Source: Gammaproteobacteria bacterium
GTDB taxonomy: Bacteria; Pseudomonadota; Gammaproteobacteria; SZUA-140
Direction of reading: 5' to 3'
Assembly (NCBI GenBank): GCA_016218365.1
Contig: JACREF010000011.1
Location: 197,094-261,093, forward strand
Length of the DNA stretch: 64,000 bases
Below are positions 44,945-52,826 of this stretch, in pieces. Each line of letters opens with the position of its first letter. The first letter of the stretch is position 1. The position numbers and the translations under genes are program-made. Under the pieces are notes generated by a model. That model was not told where the DNA came from. It saw only the letters and a program-made list of their open reading frames with translations, and ran no database searches.

Positions 44945-45796
44945 ATGGATGTGAATGCATTGATCACCGATGCCACCAGGGTGGTTTCTCTGCCGTCGAC
45001 CTACCTGAGATTGACTGAAATCCTCAACAAACCAAGCCATACTGCTCAGGAAATCGCCAAGCTCATCGAGCAGGACCCAGGGCTGAGTGTCCGGCTATTG
45101 AAGATCGCCAACAGTGCCGCCTATGGGTTGAGTCGCAAGGTCGACTCGATCAGCCGTGCCGTGACGCTGCTCGGCAATGATCCGCTGCGTGATCTGGTTC
45201 TGTCGACCCAGGTCGTTGACAGCTTCGACGGCATCCCGAATGATCTGGTGACCATGCAGGACTTCTGGTATCACAGTATTGCATGCGCTATCGGTTCCAA
45301 GTATCTGGCGCAACGGGCAAAGATCCCGGATGCAGACTCGGCCTTCATCGCTGGGTTGCTTCATGACATCGGGCAGCTGGTGATGTTTAATGCCCTGCCT
45401 GAGCAATCGCGTCAGAGCCTGCTGATGTCGATTGATGATGAGCTCAACCTGGAGCATGAGCAGTGTGAGCGTCAGCTCATTGGCTTTGATCATGCCGAAC
45501 TCGGCGCCGCGCTGGCCCAGAAATGGAACCTGCCGGAGCTGTTGCAGGAGGCGATTGCCTGCCACCATCAACCCGAGCAGGCCAAAAATCACCCGCGTCT
45601 GGTGGCCGCTGTACATATCGCCAATATCCTGGCCGTGCTGGCCGAGATCCGCAGCACCAATCCTGAGGATGCGGCCCCGATCCATCCCGCCGCCTGGAAG
45701 ACCTTGGGGCTCAATCCTGTCGACACCCTTGGCGAGGCCATCAACTACATCCGCGAAAATGTCGCCAGCCTGCAATCCTTGCTGAGCGGACGCTGA
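44945..45796 (+). CDS. HDOD-domain signalling protein
   Basis: A 283-residue protein. The HDOD domain covers about residues 10-205: LPSTYLRLTEILNKPSHTAQ, LIEQDPGLSVRLLKIANSAA and FIAGLLHDIGQLVMFNALPE. The domain has the fold of HD phosphohydrolases without the full catalytic set and acts in signalling and regulation. The ATG at 44945 has an excellent AGGGAGGGG 6-8 bases upstream; an ATG 27 bases earlier is less likely. The gene is divergent from the PilZ gene, suggesting both belong to second-messenger control of surface or growth behaviour. Confidence 0.9.
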   Translation: MDVNALITDATRVVSLPSTYLRLTEILNKPSHTAQEIAKLIEQDPGLSVRLLKIANSAAYGLSRKVDSISRAVTLLGNDPLRDLVLSTQVVDSFDGIPNDLVTMQDFWYHSIACAIGSKYLAQRAKIPDADSAFIAGLLHDIGQLVMFNALPEQSRQSLLMSIDDELNLEHEQCERQLIGFDHAELGAALAQKWNLPELLQEAIACHHQPEQAKNHPRLVAAVHIANILAVLAEIRSTNPEDAAPIHPAAWKTLGLNPVDTLGEAINYIRENVASLQSLLSGR

Positions 45797-45858
45797 TGCT
45801 CAGTTTCTGAGGGGTCTGATTGCGATGTTAGTTTACAGCCTCGGCAACCACTCTGACG

Positions 45859-46185
45859 CTATCGTAGAGCGCTGGTGGTATGACGCTGGATCAGCGCCGG
45901 TTGTGCGTCCAGCCATTCCTTCAGCGCTTCGTCCACGCGCTTCTGCCAGCCGGGGCCGGATGATCTGAACCTGTCCACGACCTCGGGTGACAGGCGCAGA
46001 TTCACCGACACCTTGGGGGCTTTCTTTTGTGGACCACGCTGGCCGGGGCGGCGCTTGGGCAGGACCGCTAGCAGCTCAGACGGCAGTACCTTTTCTGCCG
46101 GGCCCGCGTGCTTGAACCACTCTGAGTCCAGCTCCGGGGCATCGTCGCTGATTAGTTCAGGGTTGGGTTTTTTGGGCTTTTTCAT
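45859..46185 (-). CDS. BrnA-family antitoxin, orphan
   Basis: A 108-residue BrnA-type antitoxin. The N-terminus is Lys/Pro-rich, followed by the conserved DSEWFKHAGPAEKVLP region (about 20-36) and a ribbon-helix-helix DNA-binding domain (about 57-95: KVSVNLRLSPEVVDRFRSSG then PGWQKRVDEALKEWL). BrnA neutralises the BrnT ribonuclease and represses their shared promoter. Here the toxin gene that should precede it survives only as a C-terminal remnant (46157-46231), so this antitoxin is without its partner at this locus. Confidence 0.9.
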   Translation of the reverse strand: MKKPKKPNPELISDDAPELDSEWFKHAGPAEKVLPSELLAVLPKRRPGQRGPQKKAPKVSVNLRLSPEVVDRFRSSGPGWQKRVDEALKEWLDAQPALIQRHTTSALR

Positions 46186-46231
46186 AGTGTCGCACCTCTC
46201 TGCGGTTGGCCTTGCGAAAGCTGATCACCTT
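46157..46231 (-). pseudogene. BrnT toxin remnant (last 24 codons)
   Basis: Immediately upstream of brnA, in another frame and overlapping its start, the minus strand encodes KVISFRKANRREVRHYEKAQ, then KTQP and a stop. This matches the end of BrnT toxins (ISxRxAxxxErxxYE). Just before it the frame runs into the palindrome and a stop codon, so the catalytic body of BrnT is deleted. Confidence 0.75.
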
Positions 46232-46280
46232 GTATATACAAAAAGCTTAATCCGTATCCGTCAAGCTTTTTGTATATACA
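46231..46280. promoter_or_regulatory. Perfect 18-bp inverted repeat (candidate BrnA operator)
   Basis: TGTATATACAAAAAGCTT (46231-46248) and AAGCTTTTTGTATATACA (46263-46280) are exact inverted copies separated by 14 bases; each arm holds the smaller palindrome TGTATATACA. Placed directly before the truncated brnT and brnA, it is probably the autoregulatory operator/promoter of the original locus, or a duplication of it created with the deletion. Confidence 0.6.
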
Positions 46281-46624
46281 GTTTTGGGGTGGCCGCATGC
46301 GCCGGCGGCATCTGCGACGCTCGTACTTCGTATAATGTATATTATGTTAAATTATATATGGACAGAGATGTCTGAACAGGCAGGATTGCCGGGATAGATC
46401 ACCCTGCTGCAGATCCCGGGCATGTTTGCGGTGATCAGGCCTATCCTCAAATATGGCCTGCCATTGAGAATATATTTAGTTATTACATGTAAATAAGATA
46501 GATACTTCACTTGAATCATAGTTAACGGTGAGCTCAGGCGAGGTAGTTTGCTGCGGCGCACAGCTTGCCAGAAGGTGCTAATTTCTCCATGCTAGCGGGG
46601 CTCAAACAACTTGATCAAGGAACC
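46281..46624. other. A+T-rich gap with no recognisable gene
   Basis: Between the truncated brnTA locus and the next exported-protein gene. It includes TATAAT at 46330-46335 and a run of A/T (TTATGTTAAATTATATATGG, 46344-46363). It is probably promoter sequence plus remnants of a lost region; no family is recognisable in the short open frames. Confidence 0.45.
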
Positions 46625-46972
46625 ATGATGAAAGCGATACTTACCCTGCTGGTACTGCTTGGTTGCACCGGCCCCGTTGCCGCGGCGCCGAACCATCCGG
46701 CTGTTGATGCCAGCGGTCAGGCGCCGGCCCACGCCGCGTTTCCAACCCCGAACAAGGGCACGGTCCAGGATGTCATCCATACCGATACCTATAGTTATAT
46801 CCAGGTCAGCGGCGCAAACGGTCCGGTATGGATCGCGACGCTGAAACTCGATGTCGCCAAGGGCACACACATTGCCTACTCTGAGGGCACGGTGATGACG
46901 GATTTTGTCAGCAAGACACTGAACCGGACCTTCAAGTCGATCATCTTCGTCGAGAAGGTCATCGTCGAATAA
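46625..46972 (+). CDS. Exported OB-fold protein, NrfJ-like
   Basis: A 115-residue protein with a signal peptide (about 1-20, LTLLVLLGCTGPVAAAP; the LLGC could be a lipobox but fits poorly). The mature part is one small domain: GTVQDVIHTDTYSYIQVSGA, VWIATLKLDVAKGTHIAYSE and TVMTDFVSKTLNRTFKSIIF. This closely resembles the NrfJ-type periplasmic domain found near nitrite-reductase and other cytochrome genes. The precise role is unknown, and nothing beside it suggests nitrite metabolism. ATG ATG start; the open frame extends upstream but the signal peptide begins here. Confidence 0.75.
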   Translation: MMKAILTLLVLLGCTGPVAAAPNHPAVDASGQAPAHAAFPTPNKGTVQDVIHTDTYSYIQVSGANGPVWIATLKLDVAKGTHIAYSEGTVMTDFVSKTLNRTFKSIIFVEKVIVE

Positions 46973-47026
46973 GCACCGGCCGGGCGAGCCTCCACTATTA
47001 CCCAAGGAGCACTCCCCTCGCAGCCC

Positions 47027-49585
47027 ATGACCACTGCCTTGCCGATAGACCAGATCCTGCCGCAGTTAAAAGAGACGCTGCGCAGCCGTCATCATGCGGT
47101 GGTCCAGGCCGAACCGGGCGCCGGCAAGACGACACGTATTCCGCTCGCGCTGCTTGAAGAGCCCTGGCTGGCCGGGCAGCGCATCATCATGCTGGAGCCG
47201 CGCAGGCTCGCGGCGCGCTCGGCGGCCTGGTTCATGTCCACGGAGCTGGGCAGCGAGGTCGGTGAACGGATTGGCTATCGGGTGCGGCTCGACAGCCGGG
47301 TCAGTGCGCGGACCCGGATCGAGATCGTCACTGAAGGGGTGCTGACACGGATGCTGCAGGAGGACCCGGCGCTGACCGGTGTCGGACTGGTCATCTTCGA
47401 TGAATTCCACGAACGCAGCCTGCAGGCCGACCTCGCCCTGGCCTTGTGCCTGGAGACCCAGCAGGCATTGCGTGAGGAGCTGCGGTTGCTGGTCATGTCG
47501 GCCACGCTCGATGGCGCGGCGGTCGCACAGCTGCTCGGTGATGCGCCCATCATCAGCAGTACTGGTCGCAGCCATCCGGTTGAGACCGTATACGCCCCAC
47601 CACTGCGCCCGGCCGAGGGTCTGACCGTGCTGCAGCATGTCGTGACGATCATCAAACGCGCCTTGAACGAACAGCCCGGCAGCCTGCTGGTGTTCCTGCC
47701 CGGGGTCGGCGAGATCAAACGGGTTGAGGCATTATTGATGGAGGCGGGGATCGGTCCGCAGGTTAGCGTCTGTCCGTTATACAGCGACCTGGCGCTGGAT
47801 GCCCAAGAGCAGGCGATCCGCCCTGCCCCCGATGGCCGGCGCAAGATCGTGCTGGCGACCTCGATCGCCGAGACCAGTCTGACGATAGAGGGCGTCCGTG
47901 TCGTCATCGACAGCGGCGCCGCCCGTGTGCCGCGCTTTGACCCATCGAGTGGCCTGACGCGATTGATGACGGTCGCCGCATCGCAGGCGGCGGCCGAGCA
48001 ACGCCGTGGCCGCGCTGGCCGTCTTGAGCCGGGCGTCTGCTACCGCTTGTGGAGTGCCGAGTCACACAGACAACGCCCCGATTTTGAACGGCCGGAGATC
48101 CTCGATGCCGATCTGGCGCCGCTGGCGCTGGACCTCGCGCAGTGGGGGGTCGCAGATCCGGCAACGCTGGCGTGGCTCGACCCGCCACCGGCCGCGCATT
48201 ATGCCCAGGCCTGCGACCTGCTGCAGCATCTGGGCGCGCTCGATGCACGCCGCACCATCACATCGCATGGCAAGAAGATGGCGCAACTGGCGATGCATCC
48301 ACGACTTTCTCACATGATATTGCGAGGGCTGGAGCTGGGTTGGGGAGCGCTGGCCTGTGATCTCGCCGCCGTGCTCGGTGAGCGCGATCTGATTAAGGGG
48401 CCACGTGACGCCGACCTCGCCGTGCGGCTCGACGTGCTGCAGGGCCGCGGCGCACCGCCCGGCACCGATCGCGGGGCCGTCACCCGCGCGCGCAAGAATG
48501 CCGACACCTGGCGCCGTCAGCTCGGGATCAAACCGGATGGTGGCGGCAAGAAGTCGTCCTTCTCCCCTCTCCCGCTTGCCGGAGAGGGACCATCAAGTAG
48601 ATCGGCGGAGAGGGAGCGTGCGCGTCCCGGCATCCTGCTCGCCTTCGCCTACCCTGATCGCATCGCGCAGCGCCGCCCCGGCAGCGAACCGCGTTACCTG
48701 CTGGCCAACGGCCGCGGCGCGTTGTTCACGCAACACGAGGCACTGTGCAATGAAGACTACATCGTGGCTGCATACCTCGATGGCAATGCGCGTGAGGCGC
48801 GGATTTTTCTTGCCGCGGCATTGGATCGCAGTGCGCTCGATGAGTATTTTGCAGAGCAGATCACCGAGCTCGACATTATCGAATGGGACGCCCGCAACGA
48901 GCTGGTGCAGGCGCGGGGCCAGCAACGCCTTGATGCCCTGGTCCTCAGTGATAAACCTTTAGAAAAAGCGGATGTAAAGAAGATAGCTCATGCAATGCTC
49001 GAAGGTATTCGAGCGCTTGGACTGGTTTGCCTGCCATGGACCGACGGGCTGCGGACCTGGCAGCGCCGTGTCATGCTGCTGCAGCGCCTGGAACCTGCGG
49101 TCTGGCCTGATGTGTCCGACGCCGCGTTGCTGGCCACATTGGAGGACTGGCTGGCACCCTATCTGAACGGTGTCACGCGTCGCAGCCATCTGGCGAACAT
49201 CGATCTGCACAGTGCATTGACCGGGAGGCTGGCCTGGGACAAACAAAAGATGCTCGATGAACAGGCGCCGACCCACCTGACGGTGCCGAGTGGCTCGCGG
49301 GTCGCGATCGATTACGACAATGACCCGCCGGTGCTTGCGGTCCGGCTACAGGAGATGTTTGGCCTTGCCGACACCCCGCGCATCGCGGGCGGCCGCGTCG
49401 CGCTGCTGCTGCACCTGTTATCCCCGGCGCGCCGCCCGGTGCAGGTCACGCAGGACCTGGCTGGTTTCTGGGCGCGCAGCTATCACGACGTCAAGAAGGA
49501 TCTCAAGGGCCGCTACCCGAAACACTACTGGCCAGATGACCCGCTGCAGGCCGAACCGACGGCGCGCGCCAAGCCGCGGTCGTGA
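47027..49585 (+). CDS. hrpB: ATP-dependent helicase HrpB
   Basis: An 852-residue DEAH-type helicase. Walker A is AEPGAGKTTRIPLALLE (about 29-45), the DExH box is IFDEFHERSLQADLALA (about 124-140), motif III is LVMSATLDG, and motif VI is AAAEQRRGRAGRLEPG (about 322-337). The HrpB C-terminal domain ends RYPKHYWPDDP. The substrate is unknown in general. About 25 residues (near 508-535, SSFSPLPLAGEGPSSRSAER) are encoded by a CTCTCCCGC-type repeat inserted in frame (about 48558-48620) at a surface linker, so the reading frame has absorbed a repeat without breaking. Confidence 0.95.
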   Translation: MTTALPIDQILPQLKETLRSRHHAVVQAEPGAGKTTRIPLALLEEPWLAGQRIIMLEPRRLAARSAAWFMSTELGSEVGERIGYRVRLDSRVSARTRIEIVTEGVLTRMLQEDPALTGVGLVIFDEFHERSLQADLALALCLETQQALREELRLLVMSATLDGAAVAQLLGDAPIISSTGRSHPVETVYAPPLRPAEGLTVLQHVVTIIKRALNEQPGSLLVFLPGVGEIKRVEALLMEAGIGPQVSVCPLYSDLALDAQEQAIRPAPDGRRKIVLATSIAETSLTIEGVRVVIDSGAARVPRFDPSSGLTRLMTVAASQAAAEQRRGRAGRLEPGVCYRLWSAESHRQRPDFERPEILDADLAPLALDLAQWGVADPATLAWLDPPPAAHYAQACDLLQHLGALDARRTITSHGKKMAQLAMHPRLSHMILRGLELGWGALACDLAAVLGERDLIKGPRDADLAVRLDVLQGRGAPPGTDRGAVTRARKNADTWRRQLGIKPDGGGKKSSFSPLPLAGEGPSSRSAERERARPGILLAFAYPDRIAQRRPGSEPRYLLANGRGALFTQHEALCNEDYIVAAYLDGNAREARIFLAAALDRSALDEYFAEQITELDIIEWDARNELVQARGQQRLDALVLSDKPLEKADVKKIAHAMLEGIRALGLVCLPWTDGLRTWQRRVMLLQRLEPAVWPDVSDAALLATLEDWLAPYLNGVTRRSHLANIDLHSALTGRLAWDKQKMLDEQAPTHLTVPSGSRVAIDYDNDPPVLAVRLQEMFGLADTPRIAGGRVALLLHLLSPARRPVQVTQDLAGFWARSYHDVKKDLKGRYPKHYWPDDPLQAEPTARAKPRS
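48558..48622. repeat. Family D palindrome inserted in frame in hrpB
   Basis: CCCCTCTCCCGCTTGCCGGAG followed by AGGGACCATCAAGTAG and GGCGGAGAGGGAGCGTG: the same palindromic unit found in intergenic positions at 43.66, 54.2 and 59.24 kb. It encodes the low-complexity SPLPLAGEGPSSRSAERERA stretch of HrpB. Confidence 0.75.
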
Positions 49586-49613
49586 TCGCCCTGTCTCACC
49601 TGCAGCTTTGATG

Positions 49614-50036
49614 AATAATGGATTCCAGCTTTCGCTGGAATGACGGCAAATATCCCACCCGTCATTCCGGGGCGCAGCGCATGCGTAGACCTGGACCCCA
49701 GTCTTCTGGCATGGCCTTAATCATGGATTCCCGCTTTTGCTGGTGACGGTAAATATCCCACTCGTCACTCCGGCGCAGCGCATGCGTAGACCCGGACTCC
49801 GGTTTTCTGGCATTGCCTTAATCATGGATTCCCGCTTTTGCTGGTGACGGCAAATATCCCACCCGTCATTTCGGGCGTAGCGTACGCGTAGACCCGGACT
49901 CCGGTCTTCTGATATTGCCTTAATCATGGATTCCCGCTTTTGCTGGTGACGGTAAACATCCCACCCGTCATTCCGGGCGCGCGTAAGCGGCGACCCGGAA
50001 TCCAGCTGTTCTACGTTAATGACCTTGGGTCCAGGA
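49614..50036. repeat. 101-102 bp tandem repeat array, four units (family B)
   Basis: Four head-to-tail units start near 49614, 49716, 49817 and 49919. Each contains ATGGATTCC(C/A)GCTTT, a GTGACGG(C/T)AAAT(A)TCCCAC-type stretch, GTCATTCCGGGCGCAGCGC and GACCCGGACTCCGG. The unit contains two arms of the family B palindrome. It ends directly at the 3' end of the GIY-YIG gene; related copies follow on the other side (50338-50545). Confidence 0.9.
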
Positions 50037-50038
50037 GA

Positions 50039-50329
50039 TTAGATGATATCTTCCCATAAATCCCGCCATGTCGGGTTGACCTTTTCAATCAACTCGATCT
50101 TCCACGCGCGATGCCAGCTCTTCAGCTGCTTCTCACGCTGAATGGCCTGGATCATATTGTCGCATTGTTCGAAGTAGACCAGATCATGGACGTGATACCG
50201 GCTGATAAATCCCGCTACAGCATCCTGCCTGTGTTCCCACACACGCTTGACGAGGTCTGACGTTACGCCAACATAGAGCGTGCCATATTTCTTGCTGGCG
50301 AGGATGTATACCGCAGGCTGTCTTGTCAT
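50039..50329 (-). CDS. GIY-YIG nuclease-family protein
   Basis: A 96-residue single-domain GIY-YIG protein. It has AVYILASKKYGTLYVGVTSD (about 6-25, the GIY-YIG signature in its YIL/YVG form), LVKRVWEHR (about 26-34, catalytic Arg) and VYFEQCDNMIQAIQREKQLK (about 55-74, catalytic Glu). The start is MTRQPAVY at 50329; an open frame runs 19 codons further through a repeat. Small proteins of this UPF0213-like group occur widely in repeat-rich proteobacterial genomes; their role is unknown. The gene sits inside an array of family B repeats, which abut it on both sides. Confidence 0.9.
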   Translation of the reverse strand: MTRQPAVYILASKKYGTLYVGVTSDLVKRVWEHRQDAVAGFISRYHVHDLVYFEQCDNMIQAIQREKQLKSWHRAWKIELIEKVNPTWRDLWEDII

Positions 50330-50337
50330 GACAGGTA

Positions 50338-50545
50338 CCTGAGGGCTGGATTCCCGCTTTCGCGGGAATGACTGAGAATATCCCATCCGTCATTCCAGGG
50401 TAGCGCACGAGTAGGCCCGGAGTTCAGTTTTGTGGCGTTGACTCAATCATGGATTCCCGCTTTCGCGGGAATGATGGAGAATATCCCATCCGTCATTCCG
50501 GGCGTAGCGTACGCGTAGACCCGGAATCCAGTCTATCTCCTCTTG
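50338..50545. repeat. Family B repeats upstream of the GIY-YIG gene
   Basis: Two further units of the same family: GGATTCCCGCTTTCGCGGGA and ATGACTGAGAATATCCCATCC, then GTCATTCCAGGGTAGCGC, with a repeat at about 50448-50545. They match the array on the other side of the GIY-YIG gene (49614-50036) and overlap the 5' extension of its reading frame. Confidence 0.85.
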
Positions 50546-50562
50546 TACATTAACAATGGCGC

Positions 50563-50931
50563 TTACTTCATCAAGTCCTGCAACTTGCTGCGATCCGATG
50601 CGCTGGGCTTGTGACTGATGTTCAGCATGATCTTGGCCAGGTCACGCACTGCACCTGATGCGCCCGCGTCATCTGCAATCTGTCTGACCTTGCCGCGATC
50701 GGCATTTGCAACATTGTGATTCATATTGCTGATGGCAGCCGCCAGCACGCGTTCTTGCTCGGTGCTGTCGGTGCTGGCCGCGATATTTTTGAGGGTGACC
50801 TTCTCGGCATCGCTGGGATAATGTTCAAGCCCGATCAAGATCCCGGCCATCTCGCGTATGGCACCACCGGCCGCCAGCGCCGAGTGTGTGATGGCCAGCA
50901 GACATATCAGCAACAGTGCTCTGATCAGCAT
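50563..50931 (-). CDS. Small exported helical-repeat protein of unknown function
   Basis: A 122-residue protein with a signal peptide (about 1-21, ending SALA) and a perfect AAGGAGG ribosome-binding site before its ATG at 50931. The mature part has three similar roughly 33-residue helical repeats, each with a pattern like LEHYPSDAEKVTLKNI (about 36-51), MNHNVANADRGKVRQI and ISHKPSASDRSKLQDL. This suggests an all-helical periplasmic repeat domain. I do not recognise an established family. Confidence 0.8.
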   Translation of the reverse strand: MLIRALLLICLLAITHSALAAGGAIREMAGILIGLEHYPSDAEKVTLKNIAASTDSTEQERVLAAAISNMNHNVANADRGKVRQIADDAGASGAVRDLAKIMLNISHKPSASDRSKLQDLMK

Positions 50932-51111
50932 GGTACACCTCCTTATGAAAAAAATTGGGCAAGGGCCAGAATCGAGAACATCTGAGGATAATAATCGTAC
51001 TCCTTCCGCGAGAAAAAGAAAGGAGTCGATCTGGCGGCGACACGAGGAAGTTGCTGGGCGCCACACGCTGTTGCAGCGGTGCCGCTGCTTATATATCTTA
51101 TATATAAGGTT

Positions 51112-51286
51112 AGGCCCTTCGATACGTGCTGCGCACTACTCAGGACGAACGGAGAGGGAGGGATAGCCGTTCGCCCTGAGTAGCAGCGGAACGCCGCGTA
51201 TCGAAGGGCCGCTACTCGGGGCGAACGGATAGTGGAGGCCGTTCGTGGTGAGTAGCGCCACCTAGCGGCGCGTATCGAACCATGCG
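51112..51286. repeat. Intergenic repeat block, family A
   Basis: Three to four units (CCTTCGATACGTGCTGCGC / TGAGTAGCAGCGGAACGCC / GGTGAGTAGCGCCACCTAGC) fill the gap between the exported repeat protein and the spermidine-synthase-like gene. No gene is supported in 50932-51304. Confidence 0.88.
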
Positions 51287-51304
51287 CGAATGAGAGAATC
51301 AGGG

Positions 51305-51991
51305 CTACGCCGGGCGGCGCGCCACCCAGATCACATGCCGCGGGCCTTTGTTGCCACGGGCACGGACCACGACCTCTTCGGGGACAAACCCGGTCTTCAG
51401 TAGGCGGCCGGTAAAGGATGGGCTGCGGCCGGCTGACCACACCGCGTATACACCACCGGGACGCAATGCGTTATAGGCGGCGGTCAGGCCTTCCTCGCCA
51501 TACAGCCAGTTGTTGCCGTCATAGGTCAGGCCTTCCGGCCCGTTGTCGACGTCGAGCAGGATCGCATCATAGCAGCCATGTTTGCCGAGGATATGCTGGG
51601 CGACATCCCCTTCGACAACCTGGGCGCGCGGGTCGGTCAGTGGATGGCCGGCCAGCGGGCTCAGCGGCCCGCGGTTCCATTCGATGACATCCGGCACCAG
51701 CTCGGCCACCGTCACCCGGGCCGTGGTGCCAAAGGCGCGCAAGGCAGCGGCCAGCGTGTAGCCCATACCCAGGCCGCCGATCAGCACCTGCGGCGCACCG
51801 TGCTGGCGCGCGGCCATGCGGGCGCTGGCGAGTTCGGCCAGTCGCTCCTCGGAGCCATGGCTGCGGCTGTTCATCAACTCGCCGTCACGCCCGCCAAGGC
51901 GGATCGAATACTCGGTATCGCGCTGGTACAGCGACAGCCGCTTGCCGTCACTCGCTACCCGTGTCTCGCCAAGCAATACCCATGGAAACAT
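51305..51991 (-). CDS. Spermidine synthase-like methyltransferase-fold protein
   Basis: A 228-residue protein of the spermidine-synthase/SAM-methyltransferase fold. It has the binding loop LIGGLGMGYTLAAALRAFG (about 70-88), then VTVAELVPDVIEWNRG (about 95-110) and YDAILLDVDNGPEGL (about 142-156). The N-terminus (YSIRLGGRDGELMNSRSHGS) follows the SpeE-like pattern. There is no clear decarboxylated-AdoMet/putrescine site, so the activity is not set. ATG at 51991 is preceded by GGGAG; a GTG one codon earlier is possible. Confidence 0.85.
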   Translation of the reverse strand: MFPWVLLGETRVASDGKRLSLYQRDTEYSIRLGGRDGELMNSRSHGSEERLAELASARMAARQHGAPQVLIGGLGMGYTLAAALRAFGTTARVTVAELVPDVIEWNRGPLSPLAGHPLTDPRAQVVEGDVAQHILGKHGCYDAILLDVDNGPEGLTYDGNNWLYGEEGLTAAYNALRPGGVYAVWSAGRSPSFTGRLLKTGFVPEEVVVRARGNKGPRHVIWVARRPA

Positions 51992-52111
51992 CACTGGCTC
52001 CCGGAATGAGGATTAATCCCACTATATACCATAGACCTGCTGCCCAACTTAAGGGGGTATGACAGCCTGCTATTCCCCTTCAAGACATATGGAATATGAG
52101 TTGTAATAACA

Positions 52112-52384
52112 TCAGCTTAGCTCCCCGCTGCCGCGTGCCGGGTTTGGGGAGAGGGAATGAGGGGCTGCGAACGCCGTCGCTTTATACAGGCCCTCGACCT
52201 TGTCGCGCGCCCACGGCGTGCGCCGCAGAAAGGTCAGGCTCGACTTGATGCTGGGATCGACGGTGAAACACTTGATGTTGATCCGGCTGCCCAGCCCGTC
52301 CCAGCCATAGCGCTCGACGAGACGGGTCACCATCATCTCCAGTGTCACGCCGTGCAGCGGATTGTTGATCTGACGTTCGGTCAC
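52112..52384 (-). CDS. VF530-family DNA-binding protein
   Basis: A 90-residue protein of the VF530/DUF2132 family: [20 protein letters not shown] (about 8-27), then [20 protein letters not shown] and [18 protein letters not shown]. The family folds into a small alpha-helical DNA-binding domain. It starts with GTG overlapping the stop of the RRM gene (GTGA), indicating co-translation; the long upstream frame is a shadow of that gene. Confidence 0.88.
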   Translation of the reverse strand: MTERQINNPLHGVTLEMMVTRLVERYGWDGLGSRINIKCFTVDPSIKSSLTFLRRTPWARDKVEGLYKATAFAAPHSLSPNPARGSGELS

Positions 52385-52656
52385 TGCGCGGCGCCCGGCT
52401 CGCCGGCCGTGTCCTTGCCGTCCTCGGCCTTCTTGACCCGGATCTTGCTGCCACCGATCTCCGCGGCATTGAGGCGTTTGATCGCCAGCTTGGCCTCGCC
52501 GACCTTCGGCATCTCGACAAAGGCAAAGCCCTTGGACTGGCCGGTCTCCTTGTCCATGATCAGCGTGCAATATTGCACCGCGCCAAAGCCCTTGAACAGT
52601 TCCAGCAGCTCGTCCTGTGTCGTGTCGCGCGACAGATTGCGCACCAATATCTTCAT
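52381..52656 (-). CDS. RRM-domain RNA-binding protein
   Basis: A 91-residue protein with one RNA-recognition motif: RNP2 ILVRNLS (3-9) and RNP1 SKGFAFVEM (about 41-49), and a C-terminal tail [15 protein letters not shown]. Such single-RRM proteins in bacteria resemble cold-shock-related RNA-binding proteins of cyanobacteria and proteobacteria. It is followed, with a 4-base overlap, by the VF530-type gene. Confidence 0.92.
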   Translation of the reverse strand: MKILVRNLSRDTTQDELLELFKGFGAVQYCTLIMDKETGQSKGFAFVEMPKVGEAKLAIKRLNAAEIGGSKIRVKKAEDGKDTAGEPGAAQ

Positions 52657-52721
52657 CGTTTCACCATTATTAATGTTTGTTCTGGATAGTACCAGCCATC
52701 ATTCCCAGCCACAGAAAAATA

Positions 52722-52762
52722 CTGGATTCCGGGTCTACGCTGCGCGATGCCCGGAATGACGG
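52722..52762. repeat. Family B repeat, single copy
   Basis: CTGGATTCCGGGTCTACGCT then GCGATGCCCGGAATGACGGG, a single imperfect palindrome upstream of the RRM gene. It is followed at 52775-52817 by a one-ended remnant of the MITE. Confidence 0.75.
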
Positions 52763-52774
52763 GTGAGATATTCA

Positions 52775-52820
52775 TTGTCACGGGGATGACGGCCATGCGA
52801 ATCAATCAGAGCCTCCCTAG
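52775..52820. mobile_element. One-ended MITE remnant
   Basis: GACGGCCATGCGAATCAATCAGAGCCTCCCTAG matches, base for base in most positions, the right end of MITE copies 2 and 3 (GAATTAATCAGAGCCTCCCTAG). The left end is missing. Confidence 0.6.
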
Positions 52821-52826
52821 TATAAC

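Noticed and set aside
46319-46336. ACTTCGTATAATGTAT resembles one arm and part of the spacer of loxP
   Set aside because: The second inverted arm is missing and the surroundings are simply A+T-rich; a 16-base match of this composition is most likely chance.
49614-50036. Possible CRISPR array
   Set aside because: The units are about 101 bases long and repeat entirely, without unique spacers, and no cas gene is nearby.
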